Assembly: GCA_038380435.1 (NCBI GenBank)
Contig: JAWZYU010000027.1
Span: 5,143,156 to 5,207,155 of the forward strand
Direction of reading: 5' to 3'
DNA from: Ryuthela nishihirai
Lineage: Eukaryota > Arthropoda > Arachnida > Araneae > Heptathelidae
Length of the DNA stretch: 64,000 nucleotides
Of the stretch, positions 1 through 11,124 are shown piece after piece. How positions within the stretch are numbered: position 1 is the first letter of the stretch; each line of letters opens with the position of its first letter. The notes under the pieces are model-generated. The model was not told the DNA's origin and searched no databases. It saw nothing but the letters and a program-made list of their open reading frames with translations. The position numbers and the translations under genes are program-made.

Positions 1-115
1 GTGTCTAAATTTATTCTTTCTACATGTTGCTTCCATCTACTTCATGTCAGACAGAAAACAAAGTAAAAACATAAGCTAATTTTTAAATTTTAATGAAAGC
101 AAGTTAAAAATGATA

Positions 116-409
116 CTCTATATCAGGGGTTCTCAATGTGGGGTACATGGTAAAACTTTTGGGGGGATGCCGTAAGTTCAAAAGTCGCTAAGTTGGCAAC
201 ACTGCTGTGCAAAAATGTCATTTTTTGTGTTTATCGATATATGTAATTTATAAATACAAATTTTAATGTGTATATATATATATGTGTTTTATTTTATTCC
301 TATTATACTATAACTATAGTTTTATCTATCTATACTAGGGTATTCCAGTTACATTTTCATTTCCAGGGGGTATGTGAAGCATAAAAGGTTGAGAACCACT
401 GCTCTATAT
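116..409. mobile_element. hAT-type MITE with 8-bp TSD
   Basis: A 278-bp non-autonomous element at 124-401. It starts CAGGGGTTCTCAA and ends TTGAGAACCACTG, an imperfect terminal inverted repeat typical of hAT transposons. It is flanked by a perfect 8-bp direct repeat CTCTATAT at 116-123 and 402-409, the TSD length expected for hAT. The interior has no coding potential, so it would have depended on a transposase elsewhere. Confidence 0.9.
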
Positions 410-447
410 AATATCAAATTAATTCACCTGAACACATGATAACATGC

Positions 448-504
448 TTCTGGCTTGAGGGCCACAAGCATGCTATCAGGGGCTGCAAGTTGGACAATAC
501 TGGT
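448..504. mobile_element. possible hAT terminal fragment
   Basis: Short stretch containing GGCTGCAAGTTGGACAATAC, which resembles the GGCCGC..GTTGGACAGCGCTT end of the hAT remnant near 60.1 kb. Only one end is visible, so this is a weak call. The rest of 505-1154 is AT-rich with no gene or repeat I could identify. Confidence 0.35.
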
Positions 505-1154
505 TTAGATTATTAGCATTATGAACTTTTGAAGTTTAACCTTTCCTGAGCAGGGTAGAAAAACAAATAAAACTGGCCACAGCAATCTAGATCAAAAGAC
601 TAAACTCATTTGGCAGCATTCCCCTTCCATTACCCTTCAGAGAATACATTTTCTTTTTAAAGGCATTAAATAGTCTGCAGAACGAGATAGCAGGGTCAGA
701 CTTTAGGTGCTATGCCTGGACAGTTCTGTGCATTATCACAGGGAACTGTGCACATTTCTCCTTTCAGTATAAGCATAACTGCCATTTTTATACCCTTTCA
801 GAATGATTAAATTGTTTGCTGGTGAAATTTACTTATTGGATGGAATGCATAGTGAAAAATAACTTCAATTTTTTTTATGTACAAATATTAAACAGTCTGT
901 ACTTACTTAAATGATCCAAGGCAGAAGGTGGCATTATTACTGGAAAAGAAAATCAGTTACTAAAAAACTGTAATTTGAAAACACAAATATACACAAGAGG
1001 TAACAGAAAAAAATATTACAAGTACAGTTAATCCTGTTTATAACGAATTTGAAGGAAAGGTTAGAAAACATTATACCTGTCAATTGACTATAAGAAATAT
1101 CTATCAAAAAATTATTGAGAAAAAGAAATATGCTATTTAGTTCAGCAAAAATGA

Positions 1155-2393
1155 TACACTGAAGTGCCATTGAATTAGGGATAAGATTACGTTTTCCAAA
1201 TTCAGTACCGCAAGTCACGCATTTGCGCACCGCACATGTGTGGCTGAAACTCTGGTCATATATAGCTGTCAGCTTTGGCTTCCCCAAGCAATTGTCGTGA
1301 GAAGCATAATGAGAAAAGCACAGGATTTAGATGCATTTGACAGGGGGCAGATCACCGATGCCTGATGGATGGGACACTCGATCTCTGAAATTGTCAATGA
1401 ACTTGGATTTTCTATGACAGTTTCAGAGTGTTCGGGGAGTATGAAAATTCCAGCAAAAAAACAAGCACTCGGACAAACTGCAAAGGACAATCAGCCTTGA
1501 TGATCATGGCTTCACTGTCTGACTTACATTATATAGACTAATAGGGGCAAGACATTATCTGAAATCACTTCCCATCTGAACATGATTCCAGCCGGGAAGT
1601 CAGTGCATGGACCGTGCAATGCTCACTTCATTGTTTCGGCTTCGGGAGTCACCGACCTACAAGAGTACCACTTCTAACGGCTCAACGCCTTGCCTGGGCT
1701 AAAGAACATCGAAACTGGACCATTGAAAATTGGCAATGAATAGCCTGGAGTGATGAATCCCGATTTCAAATTCATCACGCCGATGGAAACTGAGGGTATG
1801 GTGCCAACCCCATGAAGCAATGGATTCTGCATGTCGGGTCAGAACAGTACAAGCTGGTGGTGGCTCAGTGATTGCCTAGGGTGTCTTCAGTTGGATGTCT
1901 GTGGGATCTTTGGTATGTGTACCGACTGTCAATGCATCCCGGTAATGCAGAACTCATGGCTGACTATTACACCCATTTATGGCCATCATGCATCCCAATG
2001 GAGATGGCGTCTACCAGCAAGACAACTGTTCATCTCACAGGTCCAGGTTGGCTACTGCATGGTTGCAGGAGCATTCTGCTGACTTTGAAATAATGAATTG
2101 GCCATCTAGAAGCCTAGATTTAAATCCCATTGAAAATCTTTGGGGTACCACTAAATGGTCAGCTATTCAGGGAAGTCAATCTTTGGGGTACCATTGAGCA
2201 GAGTGTTCGGGCCCATGTCCCATGATCTTGAGAGAATTGTGGACAGCCCTGGAGGATGCATGGGTCGCCATATCTGTGGAACATTTACGCAAGCTTGTGG
2301 AGCCTCGTCTCGTTCTGTGGCGCCCATTATCAGGGTCAGGGGGGTTCAACATGTTACTAGGTTGCTATTCCTAATTCAATGCACTTCAGTGTA
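1155..2393 (+). mobile_element. Tc1-like transposon, copy 1
   Basis: A 1.24-kb element with terminal inverted repeats of about 27 bp (left TACACTGAAGTGCCATTGAA, right the complementary TTCAATGCACTTCAGTGTA), beginning and ending in TA as for TA-targeting Tc1/mariner elements. It encloses one transposase pseudogene on the plus strand. A second, inverted copy of the family lies at 53.5-54.7 kb. Confidence 0.88.
1309..2352 (+). pseudogene. Tc1-like transposase, broken
   Basis: Cut-and-paste DNA transposase of the Tc1 type (DD34E family by known family logic). The N-terminal part from the ATG at 1309 reads as the helix-turn-helix region with the words FDRGQIT and GHSISEIVNELGFS. The C-terminal catalytic part reads QQDNCSSHRSRLATAWLQEH and then SLDLNPIENLW, holding the second Asp and the final Glu of the triad. 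The frame changes repeatedly and has in-frame stops. A short duplication around 2140-2200, where TTTGGGGTACCA occurs twice, disrupts the region after the Glu. The gene is dead. It fills the space between the two terminal repeats. Confidence 0.85.
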
Positions 2394-2509
2394 CACTAAA
2401 AATATAATAATAAAAAGAACACTTATGCATAGATAATAAACACAACTTATTTGTTTTATAACAAACCATGTATCTAATGAACACTGCTTTTTCTTTATGT
2501 GAAATAGAG

Positions 2510-2894
2510 CAGAGGTCTTCCAACTTTTTACCAGTGGGCCACATTGATGATTATTTAGAGGACGGAAAAGATAAAACAATACATGTCTTCATTAAAATTT
2601 GCTAGGAAAAATATCAAATAAAAATGTTAATTGAATAATTTAAAGAACTATTTACACAAATAAATGTAGAAAAAATATTTAAAAAAAAAGAGAAAATTTT
2701 ATTTTTCAAAATAAAGCAAGATCACATTGCAGATTGTAATGAGAACTGTGTGTCTGTTTTTAAGCTGCAACTACAAAAATATATTTTTCAGAAAATTAAT
2801 TTGAATTTTCTAGCTTGTCATTTGCTTTGAGGACCAGGATTAGCAATCTTTATATGCCAGATCAGGCTGGCAGACCATAATTTGGAGACCCCTG
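2510..2894. mobile_element. second hAT-type MITE
   Basis: About 385 bp with imperfect ends AGAGGTCTTCCAACTTTT and TTTGGAGACCCCT. Flanks AATAGAGC and AATAGCAC could be a decayed 8-bp TSD. The interior is AT-rich and non-coding. Less certain than the first MITE because both termini and TSD are imperfect. Confidence 0.65.
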
Positions 2895-2988
2895 AATAGC
2901 ACACCATTTAGTGGTAAATTTTGACCTCTGGCTCCTATAACCACTAGTAAAAAACTTCTTCCAACACATATTGCTTAAAGCATATAGT

Positions 2989-3193
2989 TATAGACCGATC
3001 AGCCAAAACATTAAAACCACCTCCTCATATGATGTAGGTCCTCCTCTCGCTGCTAAAAGAGCTCTCACCTGATGAGGCATAGATTCAATGAGATGTTGGT
3101 AGGTGTCGCTTGATATTTGGTACCATGACTGCAACAGAAGACCCTGAAGTTCCTGTAAATTACGTGGTTGGGGTGATGCTGCTCATACCAGTT
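2989..3193 (-). mobile_element. 3' end fragment of Tc1-like element B
   Basis: Reverse-complement copy of the last 200 bp of the Tc1-like element at 5281-6499, including the terminal repeat GACCGATCAGCCAAAACATT. It abuts an inverted copy of that element's right flank, but in permuted order. Confidence 0.85.
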
Positions 3194-3379
3194 TCAAATG
3201 GAATGGAGATAGCATGTGAGAGTCACTTGCCTCTTGTGCAATGAGCCATAAAGTAATTGTGCAGCTGCACCCAAGAAGAATGTTTCACTCCCAGTTTCGA
3301 TTTTAAGGGTAAGAAAGATGCATAGAATGCTGGGGAAAATGATAAAAATAATTCTGGGAATGTAGAAAAGAGTGTAAAA

Positions 3380-3419
<40 letters not shown>

Positions 3420-3475
3420 GAGATGGCGGCAGTACGTACTTTGCAATTTTTCTTTTTTTATTCATAAAATTTTCA
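3194..3475 (-). repeat. inverted copy of the right flank of Tc1-like element B
   Basis: Matches 6500-6752 in reverse complement over its whole length, including a homopolymer of 38 G at 3381-3418 that is a run of C (about 15) in the partner. It contains CACTTGCCTCTTGTGCAATG and AAATTGCAAAGTACGTACTG (as its complement). Confidence 0.85.
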
Positions 3476-3590
3476 TATAGTTATAGACCGAAAGAAGAAA
3501 GATATATATTTTTCATATAGTTATAGACCGAAAGAAAAAGTGCTTCTAATAAAATTTTCATATAGTTATAGACCGAAAGAAGAAAGAAAG
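3473..3590 (+). repeat. three spaced copies of an 18-bp junction sequence
   Basis: CATATAGTTATAGACCGA occurs at about 3473, 3514 and 3559, each followed by AAGAA. A fourth copy at 2981 runs on into the true Tc1 end (..GATCAGCC). The three copies look like junction debris that kept only the first bases of the transposon end. Confidence 0.75.
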
Positions 3591-3727
3591 GTTAAACAAT
3601 GAAATTTGTCACTCTGCTTATTGTGATACAGCCATGGTACATTCCTGGAGGATCAGTAAATAACTAGGGAGTAAAGGAACAAACACATTTAGTAATTTCT
3701 TTGCGAAGGTGACAAGGAAAGAAAAAG
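3590..3727 (+). repeat. 138-bp direct duplication, copy 1
   Basis: Nearly identical to 4348-4485 (starts GGTTAAACAATGAAATTTGT, ends GACAAGGAAAGAAAAAG). The two copies are 758 bp apart in the same orientation. No coding potential. Confidence 0.9.
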
Positions 3728-4202
3728 AAATTGGATTAGGGGGGGAAAATGGCAGTACATACTTTGCAATTACTTCCAAAATCTGCCGTTTTTAAAATAG
3801 TTTTTTTTTTGTTAATTTTTAGAGATTTTTGAAATTTTAAAGGAAAATTTGTTGATAATGGTTCAAATCAAACTTGTGAGCTTAAATCAGAATGTTGTGT
3901 CCGCAAAGAGGAACGGTAACAAGCAAATTATAATACTGTTTAGTGCTTCTAAGAAATGCAATCAGATGGCTTTATCAAATTATTTACATTGTAATTTAAT
4001 AAAATATGCATTAAATTAAAAAAGAAAATATTTTTTAAGCTTAAAATCAAATTTTCAAAAGGCAATTTTTTTTTAAGTTTCATGTGTTGTACAAAAGATG
4101 TCTATTGATGTCCTTGACTTCTCATTTCAGATTCTGTCAGACGGTGACCCGGGAGGGATAAAATGTTAATTTCATAAAATCCAGAATGAAATACTGAGTA
4201 GT

Positions 4203-4347
4203 TCGGCATATAACATGCCTAATTGCTTTCATTAGTTATTTGGCCAAAAAGTTCTAAAATTCACTTTTTTGTTTTGGCTTAATAGAGCTGAAGAAAAAAA
4301 CCTGACCACCTGGTACAAATTCAGTTTTTTAGGCCTGGCATGGTAAG
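4203..4347 (+). repeat. dispersed repeat, related to 8352-8497
   Basis: Shares TATAACATGCC, GTTATTTGG and AAAAGTTCTAAA in the same order with 8352-8497. Both copies end in a GGGTTAAA-type junction. The stretch between 3728 and 4203 is AT-rich and holds nothing I recognise. Confidence 0.6.
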
Positions 4348-4485
4348 GGTTAAACAATGAAATTTGTCACTCTGCTTATTGTGATACAGCCATGGTACAT
4401 TCCTGGAGGATCAGTAAATAACTAGGGAATAAAGGAACAAACACATTTAGTAATTTCTTTGTGAAGGTGACAAGGAAAGAAAAAG
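4348..4485 (+). repeat. 138-bp direct duplication, copy 2
   Basis: Partner of 3590-3727, differing at only a few positions (for example GGGAATAAAGG for GGGAGTAAAGG). 4486-4661 is AT-rich and unassigned. Confidence 0.9.
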
Positions 4486-4661
4486 TGAATCACATTCTTG
4501 GTTACTTTGTTTTTTCTCAAGCTAATATTGCCAAGGAATGTGGAATTCCAGTGAGTTATTTATTTATAATTTTAAAAAAGAACAAACATTGGCACAAATT
4601 GTTAAATCAAGAAGTGCTGTTTTAGGAAAGCAAATTTTATCAGATTTCTCCCTATCTATAT

Positions 4662-5242
4662 GGTGATGTGCGGCATGAGATTAACAGACGAATAGGGATT
4701 GCTGCCGGGACTTTTAAGAATCTAGGGAGAGTGTGGAGAAATAGGCGTATACACCTAAATACTAAAATTAGACTGTATAATAGTTTGGTTCTTTGTAGGG
4801 TTAGTTATGGTAGTGAAACTTGGATACTTTGTTAACAAGATAACAGGAAACTAGATGCATTTTGATTCCAGATGCTTACAAAGTATCTTGGGCATTAGGT
4901 GGTTCAACTTTGTAACTAATAATGAGGTTAGGCAAAGGAGTTTGCAACCTCCTTTAAGCAGCATATTGTGCAGAGAGAGACTCCGTTGGTTTGGCCATGT
5001 TGCCCGTATGAATAATTGTAGATTGGCGAATAGGGTTATGAACAGTGTGCCTAAAGGCCTCAGAAAGAAGGGGAGACCTAGGATGTGGTGGACAGACAAT
5101 GTCAAACAGGACCTTGTTAGAATTGGTGTGCAGTGGCCAGATGCAGTAGATGTAACTCAGGATAGACTTGCTTGGAGAACTAAATTGCACGGTCCATTTG
5201 GACCTCTGTAGCCCATGGCTGCTTGAGGATGATGATGATGAT
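4662..5242 (+). mobile_element. RTE-like LINE, 5'-truncated 3' end (copy 1)
   Basis: Encodes the C-terminal part of a non-LTR reverse transcriptase polyprotein: RHEINRRIGIAAGTF, NRRIHLNTKIRLYNSL, RERLRWFGHVARMNN, GLRKKGRPRMWW. It stops after FGPL and ends in a GATGATGATGAT tail. Short trinucleotide-like 3' tails and this C-terminal GHV..RM/GRPR pattern are known from RTE-type LINEs; the clade assignment is inference. A stop and a frame change interrupt it. Five other pieces of the same family lie in the window (15.1-16.4, 16.4-17.1, 36.1-37.5, 56.7-56.9 and 62.6-64.0 kb). Confidence 0.85.
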
Positions 5243-5280
5243 ATATGTAAATATCAATGTGTGTTAACCTGTATACATTA

Positions 5281-6499
5281 TATACCCATCAGCCAATACA
5301 TTAAAACCACCTCTACATTATGCAAAGAAGTGCGCATGCAGCCAATCATTGTCACGTGCCAAGGTCATGAATAATATATATAATACCTAGGTTGGAGCTC
5401 TGGCAGGCAGTATTTCGGTTTATCTCAACGTGTGAAAAGCATGGGATTTATCTGATTTCAACAAAGGCCAGATTTTTATGGAAGACGCCTTGGTAGAAGC
5501 TTCTCTGAAACAGTTATGCTGGTACGCTGCCCATGCTATGCAGTAATTAGTACCTATCAAAGATGGTCCGAAACAGATGACACTTCGAACCATCGACAAG
5601 GCGTAAGCAGGCCACGCCTCATTAATGCCAGAGGTCAGCACAGGCTGTCTTGTCCGCAGCAACAGGAGGGCTACTGTGGCTGACATTACCCATAATTTGA
5701 ATTGTGGTAAAGGCCCCAATGTGTCCAAACACACAGTTCATCATAAGCTCTTGGATATGGGTCGCTGCAGACCCATTCGTGTGCCTATGCTTATAGCCAT
5801 CACTGTTGTTAATGCTTGCAGTGGGCACATAATCATCGACATTGGACCATAGTAGACTAGAAGAGGGTTGCATGGTCAGATGAATCCCATTTTCTGTTAC
5901 ACCATGTGGACGCATGAGCTCATGTGCAACATTTACCCACGGAAGCCTCACCTAGATGCACTGTGGGATGGATCTAGGTGGCTGGAGGGAGTGTGATGGT
6001 CTGGGCAATATTGACTTCTCATTTCTTGGGGAACACTTGGACCAATTATCCCTATAGAACAAACTCTGACAGCTGTCACCTACTTGAACATCGTGGCTGA
6101 CCAAGTACACCCCTTTATGGCGACTGTATTCCCTTGCGGAGATGGCATCTTTCAATAAGACAATGCTCCATGTCACACTGTGAAGAAGGTTCAGGAATGG
6201 CTCCTAGAACATAATGAGGAATTCCATTTATTGCCATGGCTCCCAAATTCGTCGGACGTGAATCCTATCGAGCATTTGTGGTTTGAGTTGGAGAAACCGG
6301 TATGAGCAGCATCACCCCAACCACGTAATTTACAGGAACTTCAGGATCTTCTGTTGCAGTCATGGTACCAAATATCAAGCGACACCTACCAACATCTCAT
6401 TGAATCTATGCCTCATCAGGTGAGAGCTCTTTTAGCAGCGAGAGGAGGACCTACATCATATGAGGAGGTGGTTTTAATGTTTTGGCTGATCGGTCTATA
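5281..6499 (+). mobile_element. Tc1-like transposon B
   Basis: A 1.2-kb element with terminal repeats sharing ATCAGCCAAnACATTAAAAC: left TATACCCATCAGCCAATACA, right the complement of TATAGACCGATCAGCC. TA at each end fits the Tc1/mariner target. The left end has lost about two bases relative to the right one. It carries one broken transposase. Confidence 0.9.
5410..6480 (+). pseudogene. Tc1-like transposase B, broken
   Basis: Transposase remnant filling the element. The clearest part is the second helix-turn-helix: CLVRSNRRATVADITHN, GPNVSKHTVHHKLLDMG, PIRVPML (about 5640-5790), a pattern known from Tc1-like transposases of many animals. The segment from 5870 reads as a catalytic domain in shifting frames. 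The end has an SDVNPIEHLWFELE-like stretch in the frame reading AATCCTATCGAGCATTTGTGG, supplying the last acidic residue. Several frameshifts and stops make it inactive. Confidence 0.82.
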
Positions 6500-6752
6500 A
6501 CTATATGAAAATTTTATGAATAAAAAAAGAAAAATTGCAAAGTACGTACTGCCATCTCCCCCCCCCCCCCCCGTTTTACACTCTTTTCTACATTCCCAGA
6601 ATTATTTTTATCATTTTCCCCAGCATTCTATGCATCTTTCTCACCCTTAAAATCGAAACTGGAAGTGAACATTCTTCTTGGGTGCAGCTGCACAATTACT
6701 TTATGGCTCATTGCACAAGAGGCAAGTGACTCTCACATGCTATCTCCATTCC
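6500..6752 (+). repeat. right flank of Tc1-like B, inverted at 3194-3475
   Basis: See the partner at 3194-3475. It includes a C homopolymer around 6558-6572. It follows the transposon end directly (TATAACTATATG), whereas in the other copy the order of the two blocks is reversed. No gene. Confidence 0.85.
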
Positions 6753-6865
6753 GTGTGTCAGAAGTGGCTCCACCATGGATTGTTACAGTTTTGGTCCAGT
6801 ATTTGGATACTCTTTGCAAAGTTAGTATTTACTTTTTTATATTCGTAAATTACTGATTTTTTTGG

Positions 6866-7287
6866 CCGATCGATAGGTATTGATTTTTTATAGTTATGCT
6901 ACATCAGATGGTTGGCCTTCAACTTGTTGCTATGGATATTTTATTTAACACTGCATTAGGTTTTATGTTAAATTTTATTATTTAAAACTTTTCCAATAAA
7001 ACTTCAATCTGGTATCATTTTTCTGAAAATAAATGGTCTTGGATACGGAGGCAAATTCATTTCTGCAGATTTATTTCCGTAAGTTAGCGATCTTTCGGTC
7101 GGCTGATTTATTGATCTTTCTGAATTATGCTACATCGGATGGCCAGTTTAAAAGTGGCTGCTGATTTTATATTTAATATCCCATTAGGTTATATGTAATT
7201 TTTCTTTTATTATTTCTTGGGTTTTTAGTAAAAAAAAAAACTTTGAACTTCTACCGTTTGCTGAAAATGAATGAGGTCTTGGATACG
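6866..7287 (+). repeat. diverged tandem pair, about 231 bp period
   Basis: TTATGCTACATCAGATGG at 6894 and TTATGCTACATCGGATGG at 7125 begin two parallel stretches. Both end in CTTGGATACGGAnGCAAA (7035 and 7270). Non-coding and AT-rich. Confidence 0.75.
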
Positions 7288-7899
7288 GATGCAAAGTGGA
7301 CTTACTTGGCACAGAAATCAGTCCTCACGTGGAAGCGCAATTTCATGAAGGGTTTCCACCCCATGTTAAGTTCACTTTGAAAGTTTCCCTCTCCCCCTTT
7401 AGAAAAATTATACTTTAAAAAAAAAATTACGAGTTTTTATGTTCATACTGAATGATTTTAAAAGCATGCACTCCCCCCCCCCCCTCAGTATCTTGGCTGT
7501 GCACACAGACAATATACTGCTTTTTTTTTTGCTTAGGTCCACAAACCTTTTTGCACTTAGTCAAGATCGCCAAACTTTAACACTCAATGAAAAAAATTCT
7601 TGATGTTTAGTAAAAAAAGCAGCCAAAGTTTTTTCTATTTCATAACCAGTTCCGAAAATCCTGTGAATGTGAGAAATCCAAGCCACTTTTATAACATTGA
7701 CCGAGTTTAAATTATACGATACTGAAAAGAATTATTAAATTACAATCATATTTATATTATTGGGGAGGAAATTTCCTCTCGATTAATATATAATTTAACT
7801 AATTTTATTCATAAAGTTTTCCAAAATTAAGCCTTAATTGTAAAAATTGTAAAGGAGATCTTTTTTTTCCCCACCATATAATGAAAAAGGCTTTATTAA

Positions 7900-8500
7900 A
7901 ATCAATATGTTTGTAAATTTGTTTACATTATTTATTTTCATAAAATTCAAATTAAATTCTGTTTAATTTGATATATAACATGACTCATTTCTGTTGATTG
8001 CTTTTTTATTTAAATTCTAAAGTTGACTTGTTTATCTGATTCAACACAATTGGCTAAAAGCCTGGTCTTTCCCCAAAGTATCGTACCGAGAAAAAATTGC
8101 AAAACGGAAGAAACATTTACTTGAAACATGAAAATTTAATTTTTTTTTTGTTATTCAGAAATATATAAGCATTCTAATTCACGTGCATTGTAATCATTTC
8201 TGTCTATTAGCTTTTTTAAATAAATTGTTATTTGTGTTGCCAGATGCATTTTTTTACTAAGTGACTATAAATTAAAGTTCTATTAAAACAAGTCGCTTTT
8301 TCGTTAAATATTTTATTTTTCAGGAAATCCAGATTTAAATGCTAATTAATTTGGCGTATAACATGCCATAATTCCTTTCAATAGTTATTTGGCAAAAAAG
8401 TTCTAAAGTTAATCTTTTTTTGCCTGATAAGAGTGAAAAAATTGCTGGATCTTTGTATGTAATCAGGTTTTCAGGACAGACCATGGGAGGGTTAAAAAAA
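7900..8500 (+). repeat. decayed tandem-like repeats, about 185-200 bp spacing
   Basis: Three stretches near 7970, 8165 and 8352 share an ATATAACATG / CATTTCTnTCnATTAG / AAAAGTTCTAAAGTT arrangement at low identity. 7300-7900 and 8760-9380 are AT-rich with poly-A, poly-T and one C-run (about 7477) and no recognisable gene. Confidence 0.4.
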
Positions 8501-8568
8501 TTTAAATAATAACAATAACAAACAGAATTTTAATAGGTTTTTAGTCATGTAGAAAAAATGGTTTTAGG

Positions 8569-8960
8569 TTTGTAAATGGTAGCTAGGCATAAACTGGAAG
8601 GAGAGCTCTGTATCAATCCCCAGTGTTGATGAACTGGCCAGGTCTAGCACCTAATGCCCGACCCCGGCTTTTCGTGATGCAGGCAGTTAGTACCTTTCAA
8701 AAGAGATATATTCTCTCTTTTGGAAGGGAATGGAAGGCTGCCAGCACAGTGTGGCCCTTGGCCAACAATGATAGAGTATAGGCCTACCCAATCATTGAGG
8801 TAGTAATACTAGAGACGGGACTCTGATTCCCATACCATTGGCAGCCATGATCACAGGTGGGTGTGCTTGCAGACTGCGTAAGCAGGCAAGAATACCCATG
8901 ATGCCTTGCGAATGGCTGGTAAACGGTGATGAATGGAATGACATCAAATGATTGAAATGA
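8569..8960 (+). repeat. dispersed repeat, shared with 61948-62140
   Basis: Starts TGTAAATGGTAGCTAGG and contains GGCCAGG(T/C)CTAGCACCTAATG, CCGACCCCG and GTTAGTACCTTTC, in the same order as the copy at 61948-62140. That copy lies just upstream of an RTE-like LINE, so this may be that LINE's 5' leader; the link is inference. The GC content is higher than the surroundings. Confidence 0.7.
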
Positions 8961-9380
8961 AGCAGAACTTTGCTGTTTTTTGTTTTTTATTTCAATGAAG
9001 TTATTCCAGTGTAATAATTAAAACAAAATAGATTTAATTAATACACACTTATTGATTTACATCGGATGAAAAGCGAAGATGTTGGAAACTGCTTCTCTTT
9101 CAAATTGAGGTTTTGTATCAAAATTTAGAAAAAAATCGATATACTCTTAATGTGATTAAAGCTGAACTAAATTGACTGTAAACTTAGCAGACTTTAATTT
9201 GAGTCCTTTTAAAACAGAGACAATGGTAAACATATTTTAAAATCTAATACATGATCAAATCTTTTAGTTTAAGCAAAAGCCCGCAAAATTTATAGATCTT
9301 AATTGTGCAAATCCGTGCCTCATTTAAAAATATAACATGAAAAGTCAAATTTCTTATCTTCTTTCATTAAAAAATGTTAA

Positions 9381-9690
9381 TGACATAATTTAATTTTATG
9401 CTATAAAAAACCCCAAATATTGTAAGCTTGTTATTTCAGCTGAAGCACAAAGAAATTCAACCCCCGCCCCCCCCACACACACACACACATGACATAACTG
9501 AAATTTGCTGCTATGAAAAAACAAATATTGTAAACTTTTATTTCAGCTAAGGCAGAAGAAAATCCAAGGTCTCATACATACACAAATGACATAATTTAAA
9601 TTTAATGCTATAAAAAAAGAAAAAAAAATGCAAACTATTATCATTTCAGCAGAGGCAGTAAGAAATTCATATCACACACATACAAGAAAT
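9381..9690 (+). repeat. three-copy tandem repeat, about 100-108 bp
   Basis: Three consecutive units, each reading TGACATAATT, GCTATAAAAAA, AAATATTGTAAAC, TTTATTTCAGC, GAAATTCAA and a CA-rich stretch. The first unit has expanded C and CA runs (about 9462-9488). 9691-10095 is AT-rich with nothing recognised. Confidence 0.8.
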
Positions 9691-10143
9691 GAAGTTACTG
9701 CACAGTATATTTTTGTCATTGTGTTTTGTGCAAATTTAGATGTTTGCTCTGATATTGATTTTTCTTTAAAAAGCCTTTAAATTTTTCTGTCATTTGCGTC
9801 TCTAAATGGTGAAGTCTAATTTTAGAACATTCTTTTGTAATATTTCTTTTTCATATTATAAGCAAGATAGTCAACTTCCACATCCAATTCCCTATTAGTG
9901 ATATGACTATCAGGTGATTTGAGCACCAACATCCATTGAAGCCTATGTAGAACATTAACCTGAATTTTTTAAATTAGGTATGAAATGGTTGTTGTTGAGA
10001 ATATAAAGTTTTCTCCTGGAAGATACTGTTCAGCATTTTTTGAAATTGCACACACATGGTGTGAGAAGGGCGAGAAAACCTCAATTTTTAATAATTTCGC
10101 CTTGCTCTGCACTCCTTTCATGCATCTGCTGTAGGGCCGGACA

Positions 10144-11124
10144 GTGTTCATCTTGCCATGCTCCAACATCTCACCATTGAGTAAGGATTGGCTGCTTCAT
10201 CTTTTCAATCGCATTTTTCTTGAGGAGCAGTTTCTGGACTCCTGGCGGGAGGCCATCGTCTTGGCCTTCCCTCAGCCAGGAAAGGATTCCAAGATTCCTT
10301 CGAATTATCATCCCATTGTGTTGACGAGCTGCGTGTGCAAGGTGTTGAAAAGAATGGTGAATGCCAGACTCATCTGGTATTTAGAACACCACACCCTTCT
10401 TTCCTACACCCAGTGTGGCTTTCACAGGCAACGGTCAACTCTTGACCATCTGATATGCCTTGAATTGGCTATCAGAAATTCATTTTTATGAAGAGAGCAC
10501 CTGATGTCAATATTCTTCGACAATGAAAAAACGTACAACACGGCTTGGAGATTTGGCATTCTTTGTGACTTCCACAGCTTCGGGTTGAGAGGTCACATGT
10601 CAATCTTCATCTCCAACTTCTTATCAACACGTTCTTTTCGTGTCCGTCTCAGTAACACTCTGTCGCAGCCATACCCCCAAGAACAGGGGGTGCCACAAGG
10701 CTGCGTTCTGAGTGTTACGTTTTTCGCTGTCAATATTAATTCCATTACTAGACAACTTCCTCCATCAGTAGGCTATGCCCTCTGTGTTGATGACTTTATC
10801 ATCTTTTGCTCTTTGTCCAGCATGAGGGTCATTGAAAGACAGCTGCAAATTGCCCTGAACAATCTTTCTGTTTGGGCTACGGCAAACAGGTTTTGGTTCT
10901 CCCCACAGAAAACCGTGTGTGTGCACTTTTGCCAGAAGTGTAATGTTCATCTGGATCCCGAGCTACGGCTCGGGGATAACATCATTCCAGTTGTGGTGAA
11001 CACCAAGTTTCTCGGTCTCACATTCGATTGGAAATTGACCTTTTTACCACACATACATCATCTCAGGTCCAAGTGCACCCGGGCATTGAACATAGTCAAA
11101 GTCCTCTCCTCTCTCTCCTGGTGA
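10144..11124 (+). pseudogene. LINE J reverse transcriptase
   Basis: Copies RNA into DNA at the genomic nick during target-primed reverse transcription. Visible RT blocks: FPQPGKDSKIPSNYHPIVLT (block 2a region), GFHRQRSTLDHL, then after an in-frame TGA at 10489 the second part with YPQEQGVPQGCVLSVTFF (block B') and YALCVDDFIIF, the catalytic FADD/YVDD box as CVDD. Motif A (usually with the first catalytic Asp) reads as FFDNEKTYNTAW, so the Asp is kept. The same TGA occurs in the mirror copy, so the gene was already dead before duplication. Confidence 0.88.

Noticed and set aside
937..1287. 116-residue minus-strand ORF
   Set aside because: It crosses the left end of Tc1-like copy 1 into unrelated AT-rich flank, so it is not a unit.
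3223..3465. ORF with a run of prolines
   Set aside because: It is the translation of the 38-G homopolymer read on the minus strand inside a repeat; not a gene.
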